From contig NZ_CP116899.1 in NCBI RefSeq assembly GCF_030997045.1, positions 806,001-870,000 on the forward strand: a stretch of 64,000 bases of DNA. The letters run 5' to 3'. This DNA comes from Microbulbifer sp. TB1203. GTDB lineage: Bacteria > Pseudomonadota > Gammaproteobacteria > Pseudomonadales > Cellvibrionaceae. Position numbers and translations under genes: made by a program. The stretch's first letter is position 1. Each line of letters begins with the position of its first letter. Under the pieces are notes generated by a model. The model made no database searches. It was not told where the DNA came from and saw only the letters and a list, made by a program, of their open reading frames with translations. Of the stretch, positions 9,447 to 17,659 are shown piece by piece.

Positions 9447-10814
9447 ATGACAACAAATACCAATCCGACAAACCTTCGCGGGCGTGCGGCCGGCATCCTG
9501 CTGGCCCTGTGTGCCGGACTCTTCGCGACCCAGGCTGTGGCGGAGACGCTGGCGATATACGCGGGGCAGCTGTTCGACAGCGAGAGCGGCAAGTTGTTGG
9601 AAAAGCGCACCATCCACGTGGAGAACGGGCGCATCGCGTCGGTACAGAAGGGCTTTGCCAAGCGCGACCGCGAAAAACTGGTGGACTTGCGGAAGTACAC
9701 GGTGTTGCCGGGCCTGGTGGATATGCATACACACCTGGCATTCGAGTTCGGTCCGCGCACATATATGGAGACTTTCACCTGGAATGCGGCGGACTACACT
9801 CTGCGCGCTGTGGACACTGCCGGGCGCACCCTCCGGGCCGGCTTCACCACAGTGAGAGACCTGGGTGACAGCGGCAATGTGACCGTGAGCCTGCGCAACG
9901 CCATCGAGAAGGGCACCATCGAGGGGCCGCGTATCTTTACCGCGGGCAAATCCATCGCCACCACTGGCGGCCACGCCGATCCGACCAACGGCTATCGCCA
10001 CAGCCTGATGGGTAGCCCCGGCCCTGCGGAGGGGGTGGTAAACGGCCCGGCCAGTGCCCGCGAAGCGGTGCGCCAACGCTACAAGGACGGGGCCGACCTG
10101 ATCAAGATCACCGCCACCGGCGGCGTGCTGAGCGTGGCCAAGAGCGGCCAGAACCCCCAGTTTATGGATGACGAACTGGAGGCGATCGTGGCCACCGCCA
10201 GGGATTACGGCTTTACCGTGGCGGTGCACGCGCACGGTAAAGAGGGCATGGAGCGGGCGATCCGCGCCGGTGTGGATTCCATCGAGCACGGCACCTACAT
10301 GGACGAGGAAACCATGGACCTGATGAAACGCCACAACACCTGGTATGTGCCCACCCTGCTGGCGGGGGACTGGGTGGCCAAAAAAGCCGCCATCGAAGGT
10401 TTCTTTCCGGACCTGGTGCGCCCTAAGGCGGCGAGAATCGGCCCCCTGATCCAGGGAACCTTTGCCGAGGCGCACAGGCGCGGGGTGAAGATCGCCTTCG
10501 GCACCGATTCCGGCGTGAGCCGCCACGGCGACAACGCGCAGGAATTCGCACTGATGGTGCAGGGTGGCATGTCCCCCGCCGATGCCATCCGCAGCGCCAC
10601 CTGGAACGCGGCCCAGTTGCTCAAGGCCGAGGACGAGTTGGGTAGCATCAGCGAGGGCAAGAGGGCGGACATCATCGCCGTTGCCGGCAATCCGCTAGAG
10701 GACATCACCGAGCTGCAGCGGGTGCGGTTTGTGATGAAAGACGGGCGGATATTCAAGAATCAATCATCGATGAACAATGACCAATTGTCCGTGACCCCGT
10801 CGGCCGCGCATTGA
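9447..10814 (+). CDS. Secreted metal-dependent amidohydrolase (Xaa-Pro dipeptidase/imidazolonepropionase-like)
   Basis: A 455-residue amidohydrolase with an N-terminal signal peptide (hydrophobic core about 14-30, cleavage near AVA-ET). The TIM-barrel metal site is complete: HTH (H94, H96) on strand 1, Lys in [10 protein letters not shown] as the probable carboxylated lysine, His in VHAHG, His in IEHGTYMD, and Asp in FGTDSGV. This pattern fits the periplasmic prolidase-like group that cleaves Xaa-Pro or Xaa-Arg dipeptides; the exact substrate cannot be read from sequence. The polar tail after VMKDGRIF is not conserved and may be a late extension. It is convergent with the SIMPL gene downstream, 23 bp apart. 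Confidence 0.9.
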   Translation: MTTNTNPTNLRGRAAGILLALCAGLFATQAVAETLAIYAGQLFDSESGKLLEKRTIHVENGRIASVQKGFAKRDREKLVDLRKYTVLPGLVDMHTHLAFEFGPRTYMETFTWNAADYTLRAVDTAGRTLRAGFTTVRDLGDSGNVTVSLRNAIEKGTIEGPRIFTAGKSIATTGGHADPTNGYRHSLMGSPGPAEGVVNGPASAREAVRQRYKDGADLIKITATGGVLSVAKSGQNPQFMDDELEAIVATARDYGFTVAVHAHGKEGMERAIRAGVDSIEHGTYMDEETMDLMKRHNTWYVPTLLAGDWVAKKAAIEGFFPDLVRPKAARIGPLIQGTFAEAHRRGVKIAFGTDSGVSRHGDNAQEFALMVQGGMSPADAIRSATWNAAQLLKAEDELGSISEGKRADIIAVAGNPLEDITELQRVRFVMKDGRIFKNQSSMNNDQLSVTPSAAH

Positions 10815-10837
10815 TCATCGTTCACCGGTCACTGAAT

Positions 10838-11554
10838 TTATTTTCCCAGTTCAAACATCAGATCCAGATTCACTGCCAGTGTGGTTTCCCCCGGCGCTAC
10901 CGGCGTGGTGGTGTCGGCTTTGGCGGTGGCCATTTCCATACGCATCATCGGGCGGGGCGGGCCGTCGCTGCCGTTTTCGGAAATGCTCAGGATGCGGCGC
11001 ACCTTCATCCCGAGAGCATCGGCGTAAGTCTCGGCACGGGCCTGGGCCTGCTTGAGCGCCTTGCGGCGGGCCTCGTCATACACCGGCTCCGGCTCGCCGA
11101 TTTCGAAGCTGGGGCCGTGAATCTGATTGGCGCCTTCGGCGGCCATGGCGTCCAGTACCTTGCCCAGGCGATCTATATCGCGCACCTTGATATTGACCGT
11201 ATTGCTGGCCTGGTAGCCGGTGATCTCGGGCTTTCTGTTCTGGTGATACTGGTAGCGCGGTGAGAGGTTGATGCCGCTGGTTTGCACATCCTTGTCGGCA
11301 ATACCGGCCTTTTTAATCGCGGCCATTAGTTTCTCCATCTCTTCGGCGTTTTTACGCAGCGCCTTCTCGCTGTCCACGTCTTCGGTCACCACGCCGGCAG
11401 AAATATTGGCCACGTCCGGCACGCGGCTGGCTTCCGCGCGGGAGGAGACGGACAGCAGTATGCCATCCTTGCCGATATCGAAATTCTCGGCCGCGACAGC
11501 AGCGGTTGAGACAAGCAGAGTGAAAATTGCGATCAACAGAGTGTTTAACTTCAT
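10838..11554 (-). CDS. SIMPL-domain (DUF541) periplasmic protein
   Basis: A 238-residue exported protein of the DUF541/SIMPL family (relatives include E. coli YggE, linked to oxidative stress). The start at 11552-11554 was chosen because AAGGAA precedes it and it leads straight into a signal peptide (MKLNTLLIAIFTLLVSTAAVAA). The upstream in-frame start at 11593 would add a polar stretch. Conserved features include ISAGVVTE near the mature N-terminus, QTSGINLSPRYQY in the middle and ARAETYADALGMKVRRILSI toward the end. It is a single gene and its molecular role is unknown. Confidence 0.88.
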   Translation of the reverse strand: MKLNTLLIAIFTLLVSTAAVAAENFDIGKDGILLSVSSRAEASRVPDVANISAGVVTEDVDSEKALRKNAEEMEKLMAAIKKAGIADKDVQTSGINLSPRYQYHQNRKPEITGYQASNTVNIKVRDIDRLGKVLDAMAAEGANQIHGPSFEIGEPEPVYDEARRKALKQAQARAETYADALGMKVRRILSISENGSDGPPRPMMRMEMATAKADTTTPVAPGETTLAVNLDLMFELGK

Positions 11555-11671
11555 AAGGATTTCCTTTTGATCAGGTGAGATGCGATTTTCCATACGAACC
11601 CTTAACCGGGAGTGAATATCGCAAAATTTTCCGTAGGCGAATATACAGTGATTGTGCGTCCGGTGCTTTAT

Positions 11672-12835
11672 TCAAGAGACAAATACCCGCCGGTAAGTTT
11701 CCCCTTCCGGATGGTAGATGGCGAAGCCCAGGCGCAGCAACTGTTTGCGCCGGTCGCAGAGTACGCCGCGGGACAACAGCTCTTGCTGCAGTTGTTCCGA
11801 GCGCCCGCTGTCGCCGCAGTCGAAGGTAAAGAAATGGCCGTGGCCATTTTCCAGGTCGTGGTGGATCAAATTTTCCCGGTTCAACAGCGGGTGTCCGGCG
11901 CTGTCCATGGTATCGAGAAAGCGTCGCTGGGCAGCGAGTACATAGCGGTGGATCTTTTCCACGGTAACGCCGTCGCGTTCGAACAGCTGGAATATCGCCA
12001 GGCCCTTGTACAGGGTGGAGTAGTCCATGGTGGCGCCGGCAAAGCGCAGCCAGTTGTCCGCGTAGGCCACGCGCTCCGCGCGGTTCTCCAGTTCTGCCAG
12101 TTCGGCAAACCAGCCGGTGTTGAGCGGGCGCAGGCTACAATTGGCGGGAATGCTCATGAAACAGAGCCCCTCGCCGGCGCCCAGGTATTTGTAGGAGCCG
12201 GCGGTATAGAACACCTTGTCGGCCACTGCGGCGAGATCTGTGGGGCGGGCGAAGAAGGCGTGATAACCGTCGATTGCGAACTCGGTCCGTTCGGGTTTGC
12301 GCGCGGCGATCTCCAACAGCTGCGGGAATACCACGCCAGAGTCGAAAAATACCTGGCTGGCGTAGGCCAGTTGATAGTCGCCGCCGTGCAGTTCCTCCTC
12401 GAAGCGCTGCGCCAGGGTGGCGTAGGGCTCCTTGGGAATGCGGGTGACCCGGACATTGGGTTCCTCTTCCAGCCGCTGCAGCTGGCGGGCAAAGCTGTAG
12501 AATTCGCCGTCCGTGGTGAGAATGCGCAGCGGTTGGCGCAGGTCGAAGGCGCTGAGCAGGCGGTACACCAACTCGTGGGTGTTGGGGGCAATGGCGATAC
12601 GTTCCGGTGCCGGCAGCGCGAGGACGCGGGCGACGGCCTGCTGCCATGCGGGAATTTTCTCTTCGAAGAGAGGCCCCCATTTGTTGTCGGCCAGGGCCGC
12701 CGCGTCGCGCCAGTATTGCTGCACCGCTTCCAGGGTCACATCGGGCCAGTAGTGGTGGGAGTGGCATGCCATATGCAGCGCAGGTTCCCCTCGATTGGGA
12801 GCCTGCAGGAATTGTCGATAATATTTTTGATACAT
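11672..12835 (-). CDS. PLP-dependent kynureninase-like / class V aminotransferase-fold enzyme
   Basis: About 387 residues from the ATG at 12833-12835. A longer frame reaching 12925 would overlap gloA on the other strand. Fold-type I PLP features include the probable cofactor Lys in TAGSYKYLGAGEG, preceded by the Asp of AIDGYHAFF, and the arginine-containing C-terminal region RLGFAIYHPEGE. The resemblance is to kynureninase-like proteins rather than cysteine desulfurases. No kynurenine-pathway gene lies nearby, so activity is unassigned. It is divergent from gloA with only about 73 bp between the starts. No good ribosome binding site precedes this ATG, so the start is uncertain. Confidence 0.75.
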   Translation of the reverse strand: MYQKYYRQFLQAPNRGEPALHMACHSHHYWPDVTLEAVQQYWRDAAALADNKWGPLFEEKIPAWQQAVARVLALPAPERIAIAPNTHELVYRLLSAFDLRQPLRILTTDGEFYSFARQLQRLEEEPNVRVTRIPKEPYATLAQRFEEELHGGDYQLAYASQVFFDSGVVFPQLLEIAARKPERTEFAIDGYHAFFARPTDLAAVADKVFYTAGSYKYLGAGEGLCFMSIPANCSLRPLNTGWFAELAELENRAERVAYADNWLRFAGATMDYSTLYKGLAIFQLFERDGVTVEKIHRYVLAAQRRFLDTMDSAGHPLLNRENLIHHDLENGHGHFFTFDCGDSGRSEQLQQELLSRGVLCDRRKQLLRLGFAIYHPEGETYRRVFVS

Positions 12836-12908
12836 TTCGCGCTGGTATCCGCGTTGATATGCTTTTATTTTGTCCCGCGATTGTAGTCGCAGAGAAGGAG
12901 GAGTTGCA

Positions 12909-13349
12909 GTGGAATATTTACACACAATGGTACGAGTATCGGACCTGGAGGAATCGCTGAAGTTTTATTGCGAAAAGCTGGGACTGCAGCAGATCAGCCG
13001 CAGCGATCACGATAAAGGGCGCTTCAGCCTGATTTTTCTCGCCGCACCCGGGGATGCGGACAGCGCCCGCGAAAACAAGACCCCCTGCCTGGAATTGACC
13101 TACAACTGGGACCCGGAGACCTACACTGGGGGACGTAACTTCGGCCACCTGGCCTACCGGGTGGATAATATCTACGCAACCTGCCAGCGGCTGATGGACA
13201 GCGGCGTCACCATCAACCGGCCGCCCCGCGATGGCCACATGGCTTTCGTGCGCTCGCCGGACGGGATTTCCATCGAGCTGCTGCAAAAGGGCGAGCCCCT
13301 GGAGCCGCAGGAGCCCTGGGCCTCGATGGAGAACACCGGCGAGTGGTGA
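12909..13349 (+). CDS. gloA: Lactoylglutathione lyase (glyoxalase I)
   Basis: A 146-residue VOC-fold enzyme that isomerises the methylglyoxal-glutathione hemithioacetal to S-lactoylglutathione. The GTG start at 12909 is fixed by a strong GGAGGAG at 12897-12903 and gives [13 protein letters not shown], which aligns with E. coli GloA. The metal ligands are all visible: His5, Glu in CLELTYNW, His in FGHLAYRV and Glu in SIELLQKG. The chain is slightly longer than E. coli GloA (135) through a short insert and a C-terminal tail. It is divergent from the kynureninase-like gene. Confidence 0.93.
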   Translation: MEYLHTMVRVSDLEESLKFYCEKLGLQQISRSDHDKGRFSLIFLAAPGDADSARENKTPCLELTYNWDPETYTGGRNFGHLAYRVDNIYATCQRLMDSGVTINRPPRDGHMAFVRSPDGISIELLQKGEPLEPQEPWASMENTGEW

Positions 13350-13415
13350 GTTGTCGGCACGATGGATAGAGGCGAACCCGGTGTTCGCTCGAAGAGGTTT
13401 GTTTAGAGGTCAGAA

Positions 13416-14525
13416 GTGAAAAAATCATCCTGCGTGTTGCTGGCCGGCGCCACCGCGGCGAAACGCATTCGCGAGGAGGGGCTCCGCCAGGAGCAGTTCT
13501 CCACTTTGGTGGGCGCCTCAGGCGGGCCCAAGTGGCTGGTCATCAGCCAGCTGGACCGGGTGCTGATGGGCGAATTCTTCCGGGACCGGAGTGATCCCAT
13601 CGTCAGCCTGGGCTCCTCCATCGGCAGTTTCCGCAATATGTGTTACGCGATGGAGGACTCCGTGGGCGCCCTGGAGCGGCTGGAGTACGGCTACATCCAC
13701 CAGACTTATGCCTCGGCCAGGCCCACGCCGGCAGAGATCACAGCCACCGGGGAGCGGATACTGCGCGAAGTACTGGGCAAAGAGGGCGCCCGCCAGGTGG
13801 CGGAGAATCCGGTCTGGCAAAGCCATTTCGTTGCCGTTCGCGGCCGCGGCCCTCTGGCGAGCGAACGGCGGGCGCTGCTGGGGCCGGCGCTGCTGGCCTC
13901 GGCGCTGGCCAACGCGGTGTCGCGGCGCGCCCTGAGTGCCTTCTGGGACCGGGTGGTATTCCACTCGGGGAAGAGCGCCGGGGTGCGCTTCCAGCATTTG
14001 CGCACCATCGACACGCCGCTGTCGGCGGAGAATGTGTGTGCCGCGGTGCTTGCCAGCGGTTCCATCCCCCTGGTGATGACAGGGGTGCAGAACCCGCTGG
14101 GCGCGCCGCTGGGCAATTACCGCGACGGCGGTATCACGGATTACCATTTCGATCTGCGTTTCGACCACCCGCAGGGGCTGGCGTTGTATCCGCACTTCTT
14201 TCCCTATATGGTGCCCGGCTGGTTCGACAAGCGCTTTGCCTGGCGCTGGGTGCGGGGCGGGGTCATGCAGAATACCCTGCTGGTGGCGCCGTCGCCGGCG
14301 TTTGTCGCCGCCGAGCTGCCCTACGGCAGGATCCCCGACCGCGACGATTTCTACAAGCTCAGCACGGCGGAGCGGGTAAGCTACTGGACCTCAGTGGTGG
14401 AAACGAGCAAACAGGTGGCGGAAGACTTTTACGAGCTGTGGCAAACCGGCGCCATAGAGGACCAGATGGTCGAAGTCGGTGTCGACGATATACCGCATAA
14501 ATTGACCAGGATCACGGCTGCATGA
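13416..14525 (+). CDS. Patatin-like phospholipase domain protein
   Basis: A 369-residue cytosolic protein with the parts of a patatin Ser-Asp dyad: a glycine-rich oxyanion-type loop (GASGGPKWL, about 33-41), a nucleophile elbow of GxSxG form (GSSIG, about 66-70) and a DGG motif (YRDGGITDYHF) near residue 240. It has no signal peptide and no clear transmembrane segment. It diverges from classical patatins in length and in most of the sequence, so lipase activity is probable but not certain. The stop overlaps the GntR start by 4 bp (ATGA), showing translational coupling with that regulator. Confidence 0.78.
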   Translation: MKKSSCVLLAGATAAKRIREEGLRQEQFSTLVGASGGPKWLVISQLDRVLMGEFFRDRSDPIVSLGSSIGSFRNMCYAMEDSVGALERLEYGYIHQTYASARPTPAEITATGERILREVLGKEGARQVAENPVWQSHFVAVRGRGPLASERRALLGPALLASALANAVSRRALSAFWDRVVFHSGKSAGVRFQHLRTIDTPLSAENVCAAVLASGSIPLVMTGVQNPLGAPLGNYRDGGITDYHFDLRFDHPQGLALYPHFFPYMVPGWFDKRFAWRWVRGGVMQNTLLVAPSPAFVAAELPYGRIPDRDDFYKLSTAERVSYWTSVVETSKQVAEDFYELWQTGAIEDQMVEVGVDDIPHKLTRITAA

Positions 14526-15193
14526 GCGAACAGCAGGAATTCAGTGCCCCCCAGGAGGAGTACCGCACCACCCAGGAGCGGGTCTACTACCAGGTGCGCG
14601 ACGCCATCCTGCGGGGCAAATTCCTGCCCGGCCATCCGGTCACCATTCGCGGCCTGGCCGCAGAGCTGGACTGCAGCCCGATGCCGGTACGCGAGGCGCT
14701 GCGCCGGCTCACTTCTGAGCGCGCCCTGGAACTCTCCGATACCCGGCGGGTGACTGTGCCCAGTATGACCCCGGAGAAACTCGCCGAGATATGTGCGGCG
14801 CGGGTGGCGCTGGAGTGCCAGGCGGCAGAGCAGGCGTTGCCATTCGTGGGCCCGGAGGAGTTGGAACAACTGCGCCAGTTGGACGAGCGGGTCACCGCGG
14901 CGCTGGAGGAGGGGGACATACAGGAGTATGTCACCGCCAACCTGGAATTCCACTTCACTCTCTACCGCCTGGGGCGGCCACATATCATCCTGTCGCTGAT
15001 CGAGAGCCTGTGGCTGCAGACGGCGCCGCTACAGCACCTGGTGTTCCAGCGCTTCGGCGTACAGGAGCTGCCGGACCGCCACCGGGACCTGCTGGACGCC
15101 ATCGCCGCGGGCGACGTGCAGCGGGTGCGCACGGCCATTCGCCAGGATATCGAAGAGGGGCTAGGCTCCATTTCCGCGGAAGAGTTGCTGTAG
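14522..15193 (+). CDS. GntR-family regulator, FCD (FadR/VanR-type) subfamily
   Basis: A 223-residue transcription factor. The N-terminal winged helix (about 15-85) contains QVRDAILRGKFLPG and the recognition region LAAELDCSPMPVREALRRL. The C-terminal all-helical FCD domain binds a small acid ligand, with metal-type His/Asp positions in LEFHFTLYRLG and RHRDLLDAI. It overlaps the patatin-like gene by 4 bp and is followed 4 bp later by a small membrane protein, so it probably regulates its own operon. The ligand is unknown. Confidence 0.88.
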   Translation: MSEQQEFSAPQEEYRTTQERVYYQVRDAILRGKFLPGHPVTIRGLAAELDCSPMPVREALRRLTSERALELSDTRRVTVPSMTPEKLAEICAARVALECQAAEQALPFVGPEELEQLRQLDERVTAALEEGDIQEYVTANLEFHFTLYRLGRPHIILSLIESLWLQTAPLQHLVFQRFGVQELPDRHRDLLDAIAAGDVQRVRTAIRQDIEEGLGSISAEELL

Positions 15194-15197
15194 GCCG

Positions 15198-15506
15198 GTG
15201 TTTAACTACATCCATCTCGCGCTGCACATCCTGGTGCCGGTGGCCATCGCCTGGCTTTTCTTCCGGCCCATCTGGAAGAGGGCGGCGCTGATAATGCTGG
15301 CCGCCAACCTGGTGGATCTGGATCATCTGCTGGCAGATCCGGTTTACGCCCCCGACCGCTGCAGTATCAACTTCCACCCGCTGCACAGGATGCTGCCCAT
15401 CTCACTGTACGGCGCCATGGTGTTCCTGCCCTGGCAGCCGGTGCGCCTGCTGGGTATCGGTCTGATCACCCATATGCTGCTGGATGCGGTGGACTGCGGC
15501 TTCTGA
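15198..15506 (+). CDS. Small membrane protein, DUF6122-like
   Basis: A 102-residue protein starting at GTG, 4 bp after the GntR gene. It has about three hydrophobic helices and a conserved acidic-histidine cluster (NLVDLDHLLADPVY, then FHPLH and THMLLDAVDC). This resembles the DUF6122/YdjM group of membrane proteins with hydrolase-like metal motifs. The role is unknown; the tight spacing suggests it belongs with the patatin/GntR operon. Confidence 0.72.
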   Translation: MFNYIHLALHILVPVAIAWLFFRPIWKRAALIMLAANLVDLDHLLADPVYAPDRCSINFHPLHRMLPISLYGAMVFLPWQPVRLLGIGLITHMLLDAVDCGF

Positions 15507-15570
15507 CCAGAAGGGGCCTGTGAAGTCCCGTGTTGTTTCCGGGCTCCTGTCCATTGGCATGCTCTGTGGC

Positions 15571-15694
15571 GGCCCTGCTGCCGATGGCTGTTTCCGGGAC
15601 ACGGGCTAGGCGCCCCCCCTAAGTACGTCTCTGTAGGCTCTAATCGGCATCCCTGCCTCATAAGGTCCCGTAAACAGCCATCGGCATCAGAGCC
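15571..15694 (+). repeat. Single long copy of the hairpin repeat family
   Basis: Terminal arms GGCCCTGCTGCCGATGGCTG and the reverse complement of GGCTCTGATGCCGATGGCTG pair at 21 of 23 positions over the full arm. The middle carries the GGACACGGGCTAGGCGCCCCC block shared with the copies beside gyrA. The tail (TTCGCATTGAG...ATATTCTTTGCC) continues to about 15730. It fills most of the 328-bp gap 15507-15834, which otherwise shows no gene. Confidence 0.75.
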
Positions 15695-15834
15695 TTCGCA
15701 TTGAGTTTCGATATTCTTTGCCGGGTCCCGATTCCAAATTCCTGTTGCGAAACCGGCTCGCTCCACACTAAAATGTGATCACAAATTCGAGGGCCGGGAT
15801 CGCTATCGTCCCGGCCAGCACAGTCGGGAGCGAG

Positions 15835-17187
15835 ATGATGAACAAGAGTCAACTGCAACAGCACGACCGCGAGCACCTGCTGCACCCTTTTACCGATTTC
15901 AACGACCTGGGCAGGCAGGGAACCCGGGTGATCACCGGTGCCGAGGGCGCCTACATCACCGACATCGACGGCCATCGGATGCTCGACGGCATGTCCGGCC
16001 TCTGGTGCTGCAATCTGGGTTACAGCCGCAAGGAGATCGCCGACGCCATCTACGAGCAGCTGAACACGCTGCCCTTCTACAACAGCTTCTTCCAATGCAC
16101 CACCGTGCCTTCCATCGAGCTGGCGGACGCCCTCGCGGAGGTGAGCCCGGCGCACATGAATAACGTCTTCTTCACCGGCTCCGGCAGCGAGGCCAACGAC
16201 ACCAACCTGCGGATCATCCGCCGCTACTGGGACCTGAAAGAGCAGCCGGAGAAGCGCATCATCATCTCCCGCAAGAATGCCTACCACGGTTCCACCATCG
16301 GCGGCGCCAGCCTCGGTGGTATGAACGGCATGCGCAAGCAGTTCCAGCCGCTGGACTATATCGAGCATATCCAGCAGCCCTACTGGTTCGGTGAGGGCGG
16401 CGACATGTCCCCGGAGGAATTCGGCATCCACGCCGCCCGCTGCCTGGACGAGAAAATCCAGGAACTGGGTCCGGAGAATGTGGCGGCGTTTATCGCCGAG
16501 CCGATCCAGGGCGCCGGCGGCGTGGTCATCCCGCCGGAAACCTACTGGCCGGAAGTGAAAAGGATACTGGACCAGTACGACATACTGCTGGTGATGGACG
16601 AGGTGATCTTCGGCTTCGGCCGCACCGGTGAGTGGTTCGGCGCCGACTACTACGGCATGCAGCCGGACCTGATGACTTTCGCCAAGGCGGTGACCAATGG
16701 CTACTTCCCTTTGGGTGGCACCATGGTCGGCGACCGGGTGGCGGAGGTGATCAAGGCCAAGGGCGGCGAGTTCACCCACGGCTACACTTATTCCGCGCAC
16801 CCGGCGGCCTGCATGGCTGGTCTGACGACGATCAATATCCTGCGCAATGAGAACATCATCGACAATGTGCGCGACGTCACCGCGCCCTACCTGGCCAAAC
16901 GCTGGGCGGAACTGGCGGACCACCCGATCGTGGGTGAAGCGCGCAGCCTGGGCCTGGTAGGCGCCCTGGAGCTGGTAAAGGACAAGGCCAGCCGCGCGCG
17001 CTTTGATGACAAGTGCACCGCCGGCGGTGTCTGCCGCGATATGAGCATCAGGAATGGCCTGGTGATGCGCGCCACCGGCGATACCATGATCATCGCGCCG
17101 CCGCTGATTCTCACCACCGAGCAGGTGGATGAACTGGTGGATAAGGCGCACCGGGCGCTGGACGACACCGCTAAGGCGTTGGCGTAA
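15835..17187 (+). CDS. spuC: Putrescine/polyamine:pyruvate-type aminotransferase (class III)
   Basis: A 450-residue class III PLP aminotransferase resembling SpuC, which moves the amino group of putrescine or related amines to pyruvate. The tandem ATGs at 15835 and 15838 follow GGGAG; the longer GTG frame from 15775 lacks a ribosome site. Motifs: GSGSEANDTNLR in the cofactor site, AYHGSTIGGASLGG, the DEVIFGFGRTG strand with the PLP-binding Asp, and the Schiff-base Lys in MTFAKAVTNGY. A gamma-glutamylputrescine-synthetase-like gene follows in the same direction, supporting amine catabolism, but 472 bp of repeats separate them. Beta-alanine or another omega-amine could be the real substrate. 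Confidence 0.83.
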   Translation: MMNKSQLQQHDREHLLHPFTDFNDLGRQGTRVITGAEGAYITDIDGHRMLDGMSGLWCCNLGYSRKEIADAIYEQLNTLPFYNSFFQCTTVPSIELADALAEVSPAHMNNVFFTGSGSEANDTNLRIIRRYWDLKEQPEKRIIISRKNAYHGSTIGGASLGGMNGMRKQFQPLDYIEHIQQPYWFGEGGDMSPEEFGIHAARCLDEKIQELGPENVAAFIAEPIQGAGGVVIPPETYWPEVKRILDQYDILLVMDEVIFGFGRTGEWFGADYYGMQPDLMTFAKAVTNGYFPLGGTMVGDRVAEVIKAKGGEFTHGYTYSAHPAACMAGLTTINILRNENIIDNVRDVTAPYLAKRWAELADHPIVGEARSLGLVGALELVKDKASRARFDDKCTAGGVCRDMSIRNGLVMRATGDTMIIAPPLILTTEQVDELVDKAHRALDDTAKALA

Positions 17188-17222
17188 TATTCCCGGGACC
17201 GCGGAGCTCCAGCTCCGCCCCG

Positions 17223-17264
17223 TGTAGGAGCGGCGGGGCGGCCATCCGCCCATGGCCGCGATCG
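17223..17264. repeat. REP-like palindrome (TGTAGGAGCGG ... CCGCGATCG type)
   Basis: Contains TGTAGGAGCGGCGGGGCGGCC and CATGGCCGCGATCGCG, the same motifs seen at 38701, 46422 and 48524. It follows an AGCTCC palindrome just after the aminotransferase stop. Confidence 0.65.
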
Positions 17265-17325
17265 CGACATCAGATACCTGCGGCGATGCGGCGATTTACT
17301 ACGGAGCCCCAAACCAACCGGGCCC

Positions 17326-17441
17326 GGGATATTGGAAAGAATACCGAGGCCTGAAGCGAAGGCCCTGCTGCCGGGGCCGTCCGTGAAACATTTGCCGATG
17401 AGGCTGTTGAGCGGACGGTCACCGGCAGCAGGGCCGCCCGG
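17326..17441 (-). repeat. Hairpin repeat family copy (inverted)
   Basis: The hairpin core is 17361-17435 (75 bp). Arms GGCCCTGCTGCCGG... and its near-complement pair through CCGTCCG / CGGACGG, a stem variant different from the 25.5-kb array but still base-paired. The AATACCGAGGCCTGAAGCGAA flank is the family tail read backward. It lies in the 472-bp gap 17188-17659. Confidence 0.75.
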
Positions 17442-17496
17442 GCCTTTCTCCACGGCGATTTATCGTGGAGCCCTAAATCAACTGGGACCCGAGACA

Positions 17497-17612
17497 CGGG
17501 ACTCTGGAAAAAGTACCGAGCCCTGAAGCGAAGGCTCTGCTATCGGGCCGTCCGCAAAACCTTTGCCGATGAGGCTGTTGAGCGGACAACCCCCGGCAGC
17601 AGGGCCGCCACG
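17497..17612 (-). repeat. Hairpin repeat family copy (inverted, second)
   Basis: Core 17533-17606 (74 bp), about 172 bp after the first copy and in the same orientation. Arms pair through GTCCGC / GCGGAC. The loop TTTGCCGATGAGGCTGTTGA is shared with the first copy. No gene is visible between or beside the two. Confidence 0.75.
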
Positions 17613-17659
17613 GACCTGGCTTACAATCACCCAGGCCCCCCGATAACCAAAGGCAATGT

